Below are positions 46,826 through 55,867 of a stretch of DNA of 64,000 nucleotides, in pieces. A model generated the notes under the pieces. It was given only the letters and a program-made list of their open reading frames with translations, did no database searches and was not told the origin of the DNA. This stretch comes from Mycobacterium sp. DL440 (GTDB lineage: Bacteria > Actinomycetota > Actinomycetes > Mycobacteriales > Mycobacteriaceae): assembly GCF_011745145.1 (NCBI RefSeq), contig NZ_CP050191.1, positions 5,248,147 through 5,312,146 of the forward strand, written 5' to 3'. A program made the position numbers and the translations under genes. Each line of letters opens with the position of its first letter. The first letter of the stretch is position 1.

Positions 46826-46924
46826 GTGTTTGGCCCGGCGCGGCACCCGTAGCTGGTACTGAGGCCTCAGGACGACCGAGATCACCTCGGCGACGAATAG
46901 TGCGCCCAGGATGATGGCCAGCAT
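46805..46924 (-). CDS. Possible small membrane protein
   Basis: A 39-codon open frame beginning MLAIILGALFVAEVISVVL and ending in a basic tail (RRAKHKGRELN), which would be a single transmembrane helix with a positive C-terminus. No clear ribosome binding site is visible, and its 3' end runs into the leuT terminator hairpin. Reported at low confidence; it may be a chance frame. Confidence 0.25.
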   Translation of the reverse strand: MLAIILGALFVAEVISVVLRPQYQLRVPRRAKHKGRELN

Positions 46925-46965
46925 CTCGGTGCGACTGGTCAGGTATGGCGGATCCGCTGTGGGTC

Positions 46966-47370
46966 TCACGCCACCGTCGTGTAAAGCCACTTGGACGTTC
47001 GATGATCGAAGGCCATACGCAGGGCGGTCCCAGTTGAGTGGTGGGCCGCAGTCTGAGCCATGGCGCTGATTAGGTCTTCCGCCAAAATTTCGAGTTCGGC
47101 CGAATTCTCGACAACGGCGGCCCACTGACTGGAATCGAGATGCGACCGGCATGCCGCGATCAGGACGCCTGGAGAGGAATCCACCTCGCGTACCTCAACT
47201 TCGGTTGAGTAGCCGTGCGAGATGACGCCTTGATGCACTCGATCGCAGTGACAGCCGCGGTCCCGGCACACGAGCGGTGCCACGACGATCTCTCCTTGTA
47301 TGGCTGACCAAGTGTCATCGGTTTGGCGCGGCGGCGTCGGCCTCTTGGCGACAAGAACTTTCATCTGCAT
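46966..47370 (-). CDS. Hypothetical protein with a C-x5-C-x-C motif
   Basis: A predicted 134-aa soluble protein beginning MQMKVLVAKRPTPPRQTDDTW, then IQGEIVVAPLVCRDRGCHCDRVHQG. The Cys cluster followed by a His, and a later VLIAACRSHLD, suggest a small metal-binding or structural site. The overall pattern recalls a family of short mycobacterial proteins annotated as DUF7715, but I am not sure. The start is uncertain: ATG at 47370 or 47364, only a few bases after the stop of the DinB-fold gene, implying co-transcription. Confidence 0.55.
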   Translation of the reverse strand: MQMKVLVAKRPTPPRQTDDTWSAIQGEIVVAPLVCRDRGCHCDRVHQGVISHGYSTEVEVREVDSSPGVLIAACRSHLDSSQWAAVVENSAELEILAEDLISAMAQTAAHHSTGTALRMAFDHRTSKWLYTTVA

Positions 47371-47374
47371 TGGA

Positions 47375-48160
47375 TCATTCGATGAGGTCGTCGGTTGGCG
47401 GTCGTAGTCCGTCATTGCTGAAGGCGGGCAGCAGGTGGGTGAAGGCGGGGAACAGGTGTGTCGGATCTCCATCCCAGGGTAGTTGGGACAACTGTCGGAG
47501 ACTGCGTCGTCCGCCGAAGGATCGGAGGGCTTCGAAATCAGAGATATCGAGGGCGATCTGACCATGCGCGGTGTGCGGTTGGCCGAGTTGGACGGTACCA
47601 ACGGCCGGGGTGGTCAATAGGAGCGCTGGCAGCTTCCCTTGTCGGATGAATTGGTCGCCCATGGCCGTGACGAATGCGAGTGCAGCGTTGAACGCGAGAT
47701 CGCCTGTGCGCGAACCCGGCTCGCCCAGAGCACCGCGGATGTCGTGCTCATGGGTCAGGGTATCGAAAACCAGCTGGCACGCGGACGCTTCGGGGGCCAT
47801 GGTGAGGGTCGATGTCACCGAGTCGATGGCCTGCTGCCATTGGTCGAGTAGTTCGTCGATGCTGTGTCCATCGAGACGGTCGACCTGCGCTTGCGTCCAG
47901 GAGTCGGCGGCCTTGTTTTCCAAGTTGAGTGACACGATGTCGTGGGCGACGCCGGTCAGATGTGCGACGGTCTGGCGGACGGTCCAGGCGGGACATGCCG
48001 GCACCGGCAGTGGAGCGACGTCGGCGCGGCCGCGGAGCAGTGCATCGATACGTTTGTAGACGAGGCGGTAGGCCGATGCGGCGGCGGGGATCGGCAGCAG
48101 CTGGGGCGTGCGGCCGCGTTGTGCCCTGCCGTCGTCGCGTATCCCATTGTTCGGGTCCAC
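47375..48160 (-). CDS. Maleylpyruvate isomerase N-terminal / DinB-fold protein
   Basis: A 261-aa protein of the mycothiol-dependent isomerase-like (DinB four-helix) superfamily. Seen motifs are the helix with CPAWTVRQTVAHLTGVAHDIV (metal-His position), DELLDQWQQAIDS and THEHDIRGALGEPG (second His region). Many actinobacterial members act with mycothiol, but the substrate is unknown. It is followed on the same strand by the Cys-rich small gene. A very AT-rich stretch lies just downstream of its 5' end side, between it and rmlA. Confidence 0.78.
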   Translation of the reverse strand: MDPNNGIRDDGRAQRGRTPQLLPIPAAASAYRLVYKRIDALLRGRADVAPLPVPACPAWTVRQTVAHLTGVAHDIVSLNLENKAADSWTQAQVDRLDGHSIDELLDQWQQAIDSVTSTLTMAPEASACQLVFDTLTHEHDIRGALGEPGSRTGDLAFNAALAFVTAMGDQFIRQGKLPALLLTTPAVGTVQLGQPHTAHGQIALDISDFEALRSFGGRRSLRQLSQLPWDGDPTHLFPAFTHLLPAFSNDGLRPPTDDLIE

Positions 48161-48174
48161 AGGTAGCGACCCTA

Positions 48175-48225
48175 CACATAACTTAAGAAAAATAAGAGAA
48201 ATTTAAGGTAACTCTAAGGTTCATG
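48175..48225. promoter_or_regulatory. AT-rich intergenic stretch
   Basis: About 50 bp with runs such as AACTTAAGAAAAATAAGAG and AATTTAAGG, far more AT-rich than the surrounding ~67% GC sequence. It lies directly ahead of the DinB-fold gene, so it may be its promoter, and it follows rmlA. AT-rich tracts of this kind are also where Lsr2 binds in mycobacteria. No specific box is claimed. Confidence 0.45.
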
Positions 48226-48233
48226 CTTCGCAG

Positions 48234-49100
48234 CTACTTGCGCGCCAACAGCTCCAACAGATAGTTGCCGTATCCGGATTTGGGCAGTTCTTTGGCGCGC
48301 GCGGCCAGTTGGGCGTCGTCGATGTAGCCCTCCCGCCACGCGATCTCCTCGGGGACACCGATTTTGAGCCCCTGGCGGCGTTCGATGGTGCGGACGTAGT
48401 CACTGGCGTCCAACAACGAGTCGAAGGTGCCGGTGTCCAGCCACGCGGTGCCGCGGGCCAATACCTCGACGGAGAGCCGGCCCTGGCTCAGGTAGGTCTG
48501 ATTGATCCCGGTGATCTCGTATTCGCCGCGGGCTGATTTATGGAGCGATCGCGCTATTTCTATGACGTCGTTGTCGTAGAAGTACAGCCCGGGCACCGCG
48601 TATTGGGATTTGGGGACGACCGGCTTCTCCTCAAGCGACAGCGCGGACCCGTCCGAGTCGAATTCGACGACGCCGTAGGCCGTCGGGTTCGCCACCCAGT
48701 ACGCGAATATCGCTCCACCGCTGACGTTTTGGAACCGCCGCAGGCTCGTTCCCAGACCAGGGCCGTAGAAGACGTTGTCGCCCAACACAAGTGCCACTGA
48801 ATCGGTGCCGATGTGCTCGGCACCGATGATGAATGCCTGAGCCAGGCCCTCGGGCTGTTGTTGGACTGCGTAGGTCAGGTTCACCCCGAAGGCCGAGCCG
48901 TCACCCAGAAGCCGTTGGAACGCTGGGGCATCGACCGGTGTGGTGATCACCAGGATGTCGCGAATGCCGGCCATGATCAGGGTGGACAGCGGGTAATAGA
49001 TGAGCGGCTTGTCGTACACCGGCAGCAGCTGCTTGCTGACGCCCGTCGTGATCGGATGAAGTCGTGTGCCGGAACCGCCGGCGAGGATGATTCCGCGCAC
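48234..49100 (-). CDS. rmlA: Glucose-1-phosphate thymidylyltransferase
   Basis: Makes dTDP-glucose from dTTP and glucose 1-phosphate, the first step of dTDP-rhamnose synthesis for the mycobacterial cell wall linker and glycolipids. The nucleotide-binding signature [32 protein letters not shown] and [20 protein letters not shown] are intact in 288 aa. The other rml genes are not adjacent, and mycobacteria usually carry an essential rmlA elsewhere. Whether this is the main or a second copy cannot be told from the window. Confidence 0.92.
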   Translation of the reverse strand: MRGIILAGGSGTRLHPITTGVSKQLLPVYDKPLIYYPLSTLIMAGIRDILVITTPVDAPAFQRLLGDGSAFGVNLTYAVQQQPEGLAQAFIIGAEHIGTDSVALVLGDNVFYGPGLGTSLRRFQNVSGGAIFAYWVANPTAYGVVEFDSDGSALSLEEKPVVPKSQYAVPGLYFYDNDVIEIARSLHKSARGEYEITGINQTYLSQGRLSVEVLARGTAWLDTGTFDSLLDASDYVRTIERRQGLKIGVPEEIAWREGYIDDAQLAARAKELPKSGYGNYLLELLARK

Positions 49101-49199
49101 GTTCGCCTACACCCCGACGGGGTTCACTCGCTTGTCATGGCCCAACACGCCCGTCACCATAGCGTGCGCGTCCGCGTGGGTTCGACGAATTGAGCTGCC

Positions 49200-50018
49200 T
49201 CAGCGCAGTACATGGGACGTCATCGACAACGACCCGTAGGTGTAGCCGGTGACCAGGGTGTCTACCGACCCACCGGAATCTGCTGCGGCACCGGCAAGCC
49301 CGGCGAAGTACAGCATCGGGATGAAGTGGTCCGGGGTGGGAACGGCGGCCGCGTAGTCCGGATGTGCCTCGAGATTGAGGACACCGGCGGGGGAGTGGGT
49401 GAGTTGTTCTCGTGCGGCGTCGTCGAACCGCTCGGCCCAGGCGAAGCCGTCCGAGGGACGGGCGGGGTCCATGCCGGCGAGGTTGTGCACGATGTTGCCG
49501 CTGCCCACGATCAGCACGCCGCGCGCACGTAGCGGCGCCAGCTTGGCGCCGAGTTGCAGGTGGTATTCGGCCGGCTCGTTGGCGTTGATCGCCAGTTGCA
49601 CAACAGGTATGGACGCGTCGGGAAAGGCGTGCACCAGCACCGACCAGGTGCCGTGGTCGATGCCCCAGCTGTCCACATCGGCACCCACCCAGGTCGGCTT
49701 CACCACGTCGCTGACCTCCTCGGCCAGCTCCGGCAACCCCGGGGCCGGGTACTGGACCTCGAACAGCTCACGCGGGAATCCGTAGAAGTCGTGGATGGTG
49801 CGCGGACGCGCCATCGCCGTGACCGCGGTCGCATTGATGTACCAGTGCGCACTGATCACCAGGATTGCCCGGGGCCGCGGCGCGGTCTGTCCGAATCGGC
49901 GCCAGGCCGCGGTGAAGCGGTTGGACTCGATCGCATTCATCGGGCTGCCATGACCGATGAACGCCGCGGGCATCACTTCCCACACGTCGTCGCCGGCCGA
50001 CGAGCTGGCAGAAGGCAT
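49200..50018 (-). CDS. DODA-type extradiol aromatic ring-opening dioxygenase
   Basis: A 272-aa protein of the YgiD/LigB-like class III extradiol dioxygenase family. Metal-ligand motifs include [10 protein letters not shown] (N-terminal His), ISAHWYI (second His) and [11 protein letters not shown]. The C-terminal part has [10 protein letters not shown]. Such enzymes open catechol-type rings; the physiological substrate is unknown. The start may be the ATG at 50018 or an internal ATG near 49973 (MPAAFIGHG), which matches many relatives better. Confidence 0.82.
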   Translation of the reverse strand: MPSASSSAGDDVWEVMPAAFIGHGSPMNAIESNRFTAAWRRFGQTAPRPRAILVISAHWYINATAVTAMARPRTIHDFYGFPRELFEVQYPAPGLPELAEEVSDVVKPTWVGADVDSWGIDHGTWSVLVHAFPDASIPVVQLAINANEPAEYHLQLGAKLAPLRARGVLIVGSGNIVHNLAGMDPARPSDGFAWAERFDDAAREQLTHSPAGVLNLEAHPDYAAAVPTPDHFIPMLYFAGLAGAAADSGGSVDTLVTGYTYGSLSMTSHVLR

Positions 50019-50024
50019 GTACCG

Positions 50025-50063
50025 AACTTATGCCGTGGCGCAAGAAACTTATGCCGTGGCGCA
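50025..50063. repeat. 18-bp direct repeat upstream of the dioxygenase gene
   Basis: AACTTATGCCGTGGCGCA occurs at 50025-50042 and again at 50046-50063, a period of 21 bp (two helical turns), just upstream of the longer dioxygenase start. It could be a regulator-binding repeat or a recent tandem duplication. Confidence 0.7.
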
Positions 50064-50134
50064 GAAACCATCGCATCGGCCCGGCCCACCATGTGGCGGT
50101 GACCAGGCCGCCGCTGCGGTAGCGTTTCTGGGGT

Positions 50135-52162
50135 GTGCAGGCCAGTGTGGGCCTGACACCTCAGGAGTTCGCGCTGTTCGAGCTGCCGGAGCAGGTGACG
50201 CGTAGCGCTCATGTCCGGCGGGGATTTGGTGTTCTGATGCCCGATCTGTATCCCGTCGAGGATCCCGACGACGCGGATCCCCGGCTGGCGCCGTTGCTGG
50301 CCTGGCGTCAGCAACTGGTCGATTCCGGCGCGGTCGCGGCTCGCAGTTTCAAGGAAGCCCACCTGCGGCTCGTGCTGCGGTCCGGGCGCACCGAAGTTGA
50401 GCAGATTCGCGAGATGTTGCCGGGTTCGGTCGCCGAGCACGCCGAAGAGATGGCCCGATTGCTCGCCGAGCTGGAAAACCGGGCCCCGGACAGCCCGCCG
50501 CAGCAGGCGCCGTCCGCAGCCGGTGTGCACCCGATCGCGTTCCGCCACGGCGAGTCCCGCCCCGGGGTCGTCGAATTGAGTTGGCCGGACTATCAGGCCA
50601 ACGGGGGAGTGGTGCTGTACCGGGTCGTCAGCGCCGAGGACCGGGCGCCCAGATCATCGGAGAACGCCGACCTCGTCGCCGCGACACCGTTGTCGGCAGC
50701 CAGTGACGACCGGCCGTTGACCGGGCCGGTGCGCTACTACCAGGTCTGGGTCATCACCGGAACGTCGCGCGCGGATGCCCTGAGCACCCGGCCGGTGCTG
50801 CATGCAGGCGGGGTGCTGGTCGCCCAGCCGGGTGATGTCTCCATCCGGGAGGACGGCGGCCTGGTGATCGGGAAGTGGACGGCACCGCCCGCGGCGAGCT
50901 CCGTACACGTGTACCGCATCCCGCGCGATGAGGCCGACGGATCCGTGATCGACGAGGCGCGCTACCGGATCCTGGCCGAAGGCGAGCACCGGACCGGGTT
51001 CGTCGACTCGGGGGCGGCCCGGGGTATGCGTTATCGCTACCGGGTGCGGTGCGTGGTCGAGGTCGACGGTGGCGTGCAGCAGTCCGAGCCGGTTGACGCC
51101 GACATCGAGGTGTCGGCGGTGCTCGCCGCGGTCACCGACATCTCGGTGGACACCGCGTTCGACGGCGAGTCGTTCGACGTGTCCTGGGAGTCACCCGGGG
51201 CGGAGGTGTCCATCTATCTGAGCCAGACCGGTCCGAGCGCCGGCGGTGTCTCCACCGAACTTCCCGAGAACGCCCTCGAGCAGGTGGGGCTGGCCCCGGA
51301 CCTGCGGCTGCGGCAGCCGGTGGCCACTCAGGCACAACCCGACGGCAGCAACCGCACGCTGATGACCGGGGTGCCCTGGCCCCAGGGCTGGAGCCGGGCC
51401 TACGTCACGCCGGTGACAATCCTGGCCGGACGGGCTGTGCTGGGCCGCACCGTGTCGGCGGTCCACACCGGAACCATCCGCGATGTCGAACTCGTCGAGT
51501 ACTGCAACAAGCAGGTGTTGACGTTCGAATGGCCGGCCGGTGCGGCGGGCGTGGTGGCGACTCTCGCGTCCAAGGGGCATGACCCCCGGGCCGGCTTGAC
51601 CGGCCGGTCCTTCGAGATCTCGCTGGAGGACTACGAAAAGTACGGCGGCATGCACCTGACCGGTGCGCTTCCGGTGAGCGGATGTTCACTGCACCTGGCG
51701 CCGGTGGCGTTCTCCGGCGGGCGACGGGTCACCGGACCGGTGGCCAGCATCGAGTACGCGGGCATGTTGAGGCTGCAGTACGCGGTGCGGATCGGGCGCG
51801 ACGCCGGTGGCTACCCCACCACGGCCACCGTCGCGGTGCGTTCGGAATACGAAGTGCCGGGCTCGCCGGCGTTCGTTCTGGTCAACAATCCGCAGCGGAT
51901 GCCGTTGAGCGTGCATGACGGGCAGCCCGTCGACGTCGCTCCGCTGGACGCACAGGGACAGCTGGCGGATCACCCGTCCAAGCACCTGCGCTGGACGGCG
52001 GCGACGGCGTCGGGCGCCGGCGAACTGTGGGCCGCCAACGTCAGTGGCTTGCACGGCTGGATCCGGCTGTTCCTGAACATCACCGACCCGCTCCAGCTGC
52101 GCACGGTCGCGCTGCTGGACCCGCCGGCGCAGACCTTGCAGCTCACCACGACGGTGTTATGA
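50135..52162 (+). CDS. Fibronectin III-like beta-sandwich protein of a GTPase/GAP1 operon
   Basis: A 675-aa protein with no signal peptide. After a helical N-terminal region (~1-120) it shows repeated beta-rich blocks resembling fibronectin type III modules: GVVELSWPDYQANGGVVLYRVV, LVIGKWTAPPAASSVHVYRI and SFDVSWESPGAEVSIYL. It is coupled to the next gene by a 4-bp ATGA overlap. Similar proteins sit with GAP1 and GTPase genes in actinobacteria, where they are predicted adaptors. The start is a GTG at 50135 with no clear ribosome binding site; the GTG at 50147 is possible. Function is inferred from context. Confidence 0.65.
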   Translation: MQASVGLTPQEFALFELPEQVTRSAHVRRGFGVLMPDLYPVEDPDDADPRLAPLLAWRQQLVDSGAVAARSFKEAHLRLVLRSGRTEVEQIREMLPGSVAEHAEEMARLLAELENRAPDSPPQQAPSAAGVHPIAFRHGESRPGVVELSWPDYQANGGVVLYRVVSAEDRAPRSSENADLVAATPLSAASDDRPLTGPVRYYQVWVITGTSRADALSTRPVLHAGGVLVAQPGDVSIREDGGLVIGKWTAPPAASSVHVYRIPRDEADGSVIDEARYRILAEGEHRTGFVDSGAARGMRYRYRVRCVVEVDGGVQQSEPVDADIEVSAVLAAVTDISVDTAFDGESFDVSWESPGAEVSIYLSQTGPSAGGVSTELPENALEQVGLAPDLRLRQPVATQAQPDGSNRTLMTGVPWPQGWSRAYVTPVTILAGRAVLGRTVSAVHTGTIRDVELVEYCNKQVLTFEWPAGAAGVVATLASKGHDPRAGLTGRSFEISLEDYEKYGGMHLTGALPVSGCSLHLAPVAFSGGRRVTGPVASIEYAGMLRLQYAVRIGRDAGGYPTTATVAVRSEYEVPGSPAFVLVNNPQRMPLSVHDGQPVDVAPLDAQGQLADHPSKHLRWTAATASGAGELWAANVSGLHGWIRLFLNITDPLQLRTVALLDPPAQTLQLTTTVL

Positions 52163-54624
52163 CGTCGCGCTACGGCCAGCTCGCCTACACGTCGTTCGAT
52201 GCCGTCGGGACTGTCGGTGGCTGGCAGCTCAAGGAAACCAGCGGTGGGCTCACGCCCGCGGAGACGCAGGTGTTGATGGCTGGGGTACACACGGTCTTCC
52301 GACCGGTGGGGCAGCCGCCTGATTTCCCCACCCCGGAGCAGCTCGAGCAGGGGCCGCGTCGCCTGGCGTACCGCGACGGCCCTGACGGCGCAGGCTACTG
52401 GCACACCTTCCCGGCCGGGTCGGACAGCACGGGCCGGCCGGGCAACGTGTTCGCCCACGTATTGTTGGATCGCGCACCCGACACCCACCCGCGCTGCCGG
52501 GCCATCCAGCGATGGCGGTCACCGCACTGGCTCCATCCATACGGCGCCGCCGCGGTGGCCCGTGCCGAACTCCCCGGGGACCTGCCGGAGCTGGGCGAGG
52601 CGGTGACCAAGGACAGTGTGGTCGCGTTCGCGCTGGACACCACCACCTGGCGGCTGGCAACGCTGTTCGCGCTCCTGGATGCGGTGGCTGCGGCGCTGGG
52701 AGGTGGGCCGCCGGTGGTGCTGGGCGTGCAGTCCCCGGATGCGGCAGCACAGTGGATCGGGTTGGTGAGTTTCCTGATGTCGCCGGGAACCGCGGCGAGA
52801 CTGAGCTTTTCCACGTTCGATCGGGCCGAGCAGATTGCGCTGCACGGCGGGCAGGTGCTGAGCGCGGTGCCGATCGAAGACCTTCCTGCGGTCGAACCGG
52901 GCCTGGTGGTGATCAGCGAATCCGAGACCGTGTCGCTGGGTGAGCTCGGCGGCGATCCGCACCGCACTGCGGGCGGGCACCGGATCGAGGTGACCCGGTG
53001 GTCGGTGATGGCGCAGGTGGTGCTTCTCGACGTGGCCTCGGCGCGCGGGGTTCTCGACGACATCGACACGTTGTCCAGCCAGGTACGCGATGACGGGCTG
53101 CATCCGGCCTGGCCGATCGCGATGGCGGTGGCCGGACACCCGGAATTCGCCGACGCGCAGGCCGAGGCCCACGAGGTGATCGCCGCGCATTCTCCGGCGG
53201 GTGCACTGGTCGGGTCCGAGGCGGCCCACATCATCGCCGATGTGCTCGCGGCGGTGGTCGGTGTCACCACAGCCGACGCCTGGCGGGCGCGGCACGAGTT
53301 GCCGGACGGAGCCGGGGCGACGTACGCCGACGCCACCTACTTCGCCCGGGCCATCGTCGACGACGCGTGGATGGCCCAAGACGGACCAATCCCGTTGGGG
53401 CCGAGAATGTTTCACGGGAAACCAACCCCTTCGTCACTGCGGGTGGCCATCGGGCCGGCCCTGGATCGCGGCCGGCAGCAGGGCGCCGACCGGTTGCTGA
53501 GGGTCGTTGACCTGCTGTTACGGGCGGGGGTCGTCGATGACCGGCTGCAGGCGGCGTTGGTCGCCGATGTGGTGCCCGGCCTGGCCGATCCGGGGGTGCG
53601 CGGTTTGATCAGTACCGCCGATCGGCTGTCGTTGGGCGTCTGGTTGCTAGGCGAGGGCGACACCGACGGCAGCGCCATCGGTGACGATCTCCTGGACTGG
53701 CTCGCCGAGGCCGGCCCGGTGCCCGAGCCTGCCGAACTCGCCCGCGCCCAGCCCTGGGATGCGGTGTGGATCCGGGCTGCGCTGCGCGGGCTGCGGTCGC
53801 GTCGTCGCGGAGCGCGGCAGCCGGGCGATGCCGGTGCGCAGTTGTGGTGGCTGCGGGTGACCGATCCGGAGAATTTCGAGGCCGCTGCGTCGGCCTCAGT
53901 CTGGAATCCGTCGGACCTGCTGCTGGCGGTCGGGGCCGCCCCGCTGCCGGGCCGGGCTGCGGTGCGCACGCTCGTGGGTGCTGCGGATTCGGCCGTGCTG
54001 CAGCAGTTGGCCGGCAAGGTGATCGACGACAACGATGACGGCGACGGTGTGGTGGTGGCTTGCGCGGCGGTTCGCCACATCGAGCCGCGGGACTGGCTGC
54101 AGCAGCGCTACCTGCACACCCACCAGGGCTCCTATGCGCCGCTGTGGGATCAGGTGCTGGCCGAGGTGGAACCGGAGTCGGTCCACAAGGATTTCTCGGT
54201 GCGGCTGCTGGCGTTCGCGCTGTTGGGCGTGCTCGCCGGGCAGCCCTATCCGCAGGCCTGCAACGCGTTGGCTGCCGAAACCGGTTGCGGCACACAGGCG
54301 GTGGATCGAGTACTACCGTTGGTCGACGGCGGTCTGTTGGCGCCGGTGACGGTGGTGGCGATCAGCCTGCTGCGCACCGCGGCAGCCGAGTCCGCCGCTT
54401 ATGTCCTTGATCCGGTGGATGAGCTCGCGGGCGTGCTGGCCGGCAAGCTGGCTGCCACCATGGGGGGCGCCGACGCCGAATCCGTGGTGGTGTTGATGGC
54501 GCAGTTGTCGGGTGATTCCTCTGAGGGGACGATGCGCGGGTACCGCAAGATGGTGAACAGGCTGCTGACGCGGCGGAGTGAGAGTCCGTCGCTGGCGGAG
54601 CGACTGAGGGGGAGCCGGGGCTGA
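52159..54624 (+). CDS. GTPase-associated protein 1 (GAP1)-like protein
   Basis: An 821-aa protein, second of three coupled genes. The N-terminus (YGQLAYTSFDAVGTVGGWQL, ETSGGLTPAE, then GYWHTFPAGSDSTGRPGNVFAHVLLDR) fits the GAP1 N-terminal domains described with bacterial GTPases in comparative analyses of regulated NTP-dependent systems. The remainder is long and helical with no catalytic motif I can identify. A one-mismatch parS-like sequence lies inside it at 53408-53423. The following GTPase gene starts 2 bp after its stop. The biological role is unproven. Confidence 0.65.
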   Translation: MTSRYGQLAYTSFDAVGTVGGWQLKETSGGLTPAETQVLMAGVHTVFRPVGQPPDFPTPEQLEQGPRRLAYRDGPDGAGYWHTFPAGSDSTGRPGNVFAHVLLDRAPDTHPRCRAIQRWRSPHWLHPYGAAAVARAELPGDLPELGEAVTKDSVVAFALDTTTWRLATLFALLDAVAAALGGGPPVVLGVQSPDAAAQWIGLVSFLMSPGTAARLSFSTFDRAEQIALHGGQVLSAVPIEDLPAVEPGLVVISESETVSLGELGGDPHRTAGGHRIEVTRWSVMAQVVLLDVASARGVLDDIDTLSSQVRDDGLHPAWPIAMAVAGHPEFADAQAEAHEVIAAHSPAGALVGSEAAHIIADVLAAVVGVTTADAWRARHELPDGAGATYADATYFARAIVDDAWMAQDGPIPLGPRMFHGKPTPSSLRVAIGPALDRGRQQGADRLLRVVDLLLRAGVVDDRLQAALVADVVPGLADPGVRGLISTADRLSLGVWLLGEGDTDGSAIGDDLLDWLAEAGPVPEPAELARAQPWDAVWIRAALRGLRSRRRGARQPGDAGAQLWWLRVTDPENFEAAASASVWNPSDLLLAVGAAPLPGRAAVRTLVGAADSAVLQQLAGKVIDDNDDGDGVVVACAAVRHIEPRDWLQQRYLHTHQGSYAPLWDQVLAEVEPESVHKDFSVRLLAFALLGVLAGQPYPQACNALAAETGCGTQAVDRVLPLVDGGLLAPVTVVAISLLRTAAAESAAYVLDPVDELAGVLAGKLAATMGGADAESVVVLMAQLSGDSSEGTMRGYRKMVNRLLTRRSESPSLAERLRGSRG
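53408..53423. promoter_or_regulatory. Degenerate parS-like sequence
   Basis: TGTTTCACGGGAAACC differs at one core base from parS (G for T in CACGTG). It lies ~36 kb from the parAB sites, within a coding region. A ParB role is possible but not established. Confidence 0.35.
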
Positions 54625-54625
54625 C

Positions 54626-55783
54626 ATGAGTAAGTGCCCGCGTTGCTTCACCCTGTTGAGTCCCAACAACCACCTGTGGACCCTGCCCGCCCAGGCCGGC
54701 GGTACCCGGTACCGCGACGACGTCGCCTCGGCCTATGTGGGTGCACCCGCCGACTGCGGTCCGCTGTACACCTGGACCCGAAGCCCGGGCTACAACGGTC
54801 CGCCGCCGCCGACGTCTGAGGCCAACCGGGCGTTGCAGGGCGCCGCGGTGGAGATCTGTCCCGTCTGCCACTTCACCCTCCCCGAGGGTTTTCGGGAGGG
54901 CCACGCCATCTGTATCGCGCTGGCCGGCGCGCGGGCGACCGGCAAGAGCCTCTACATCGCGGTGCTGATCAAGCAGTTGGAATTGCTCTGCGAGCGCTTC
55001 GGTGTGGTGTTGGAACCGGTTACCCGGGCCACCGCCCAGAACTACGCCACCAACTACGAGGGGCCGCTGTACGTGCAGCGGGGCCTGTTGCCTCCCACCC
55101 CGACAGTGCACACCCAGGCCCCGAATCAGCGTGAGCCCCTGGTGTTCTCGATCGGTGTCTGGCATGGCGTGCGCCGGTTCTTGGTATTGCGCGACGTGGC
55201 GGGCGAGGACTTGGAGAACGGTGACCTGCGCGCGCCACCCTTTCAGTTCTTCGGCCACGCCGATGCGGTGTTCTTCATGTTCGACCCGCTACGGGTCAAG
55301 GCCATCCGCGATCAGTTGCAGGATCTGCTGCCGCCCCAGCCGTTCAGCGGTGGGGAGCCGCGGTCGGTCCTGGGCAATCTGCTGGTGGCGGTCAACCCCG
55401 GTCAGCCCAAGCTCGCGGTGATCCTGTCCAAGTTCGACGTGCTGCGGGCGCTGCGCGACGTGCAGGGTTCGGAATGGGCCCTCGTCATGTCCAACGGGGG
55501 AGCGGCCTTCCTGCGGGACACCTCCGACGGCAAGCAATACGACGACGTCGACGGTCAACTGCTGGACCAGGAGGTGCGCAGCCTGCTGGTCCGTCTGCAC
55601 GGCGGCTCGATCGTGGCGGCAGTGGAGAACCCGTCCGCAGGTGCCCGGCTGGCCAGCCGGTACTTCGCAGTCTCCGCGCTCGGGCATCCGCCCACCGGAA
55701 ACCGGTTGCACGCCAGGGGTATTGCCCCGTTCCGGTGTGTGGATCCGGTCCGTTGGGTGACCTCACAGTTCGGCGTCCTGTAG
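54626..55783 (+). CDS. Zinc-ribbon TRAFAC-type GTPase
   Basis: A 385-aa protein starting with two CxxC zinc-ribbon pairs (SKCPRCFTLL and EICPVCHFTLPEGF), then a P-loop GTPase domain: G1 GARATGKS, G3 DVAGE and G4-like SKFD (NKxD variant). It closes a three-gene unit with the fibronectin-like and GAP1-like genes and has GAGGGGGAG as ribosome binding site. Such zinc-ribbon GTPases partner GAP1 proteins in a predicted, mostly uncharacterised signalling or conflict system of multicellular actinobacteria. Strong domain call, functional call speculative. Confidence 0.75.
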   Translation: MSKCPRCFTLLSPNNHLWTLPAQAGGTRYRDDVASAYVGAPADCGPLYTWTRSPGYNGPPPPTSEANRALQGAAVEICPVCHFTLPEGFREGHAICIALAGARATGKSLYIAVLIKQLELLCERFGVVLEPVTRATAQNYATNYEGPLYVQRGLLPPTPTVHTQAPNQREPLVFSIGVWHGVRRFLVLRDVAGEDLENGDLRAPPFQFFGHADAVFFMFDPLRVKAIRDQLQDLLPPQPFSGGEPRSVLGNLLVAVNPGQPKLAVILSKFDVLRALRDVQGSEWALVMSNGGAAFLRDTSDGKQYDDVDGQLLDQEVRSLLVRLHGGSIVAAVENPSAGARLASRYFAVSALGHPPTGNRLHARGIAPFRCVDPVRWVTSQFGVL

Positions 55784-55867
55784 CCGGCAGGTCCGGTTAC
55801 CGACCGCGTTCGCAGGTCGCTGTGAGGCCGTGGCTATGGTGGGCTGACCGATCAGAGAGGTGACCAG

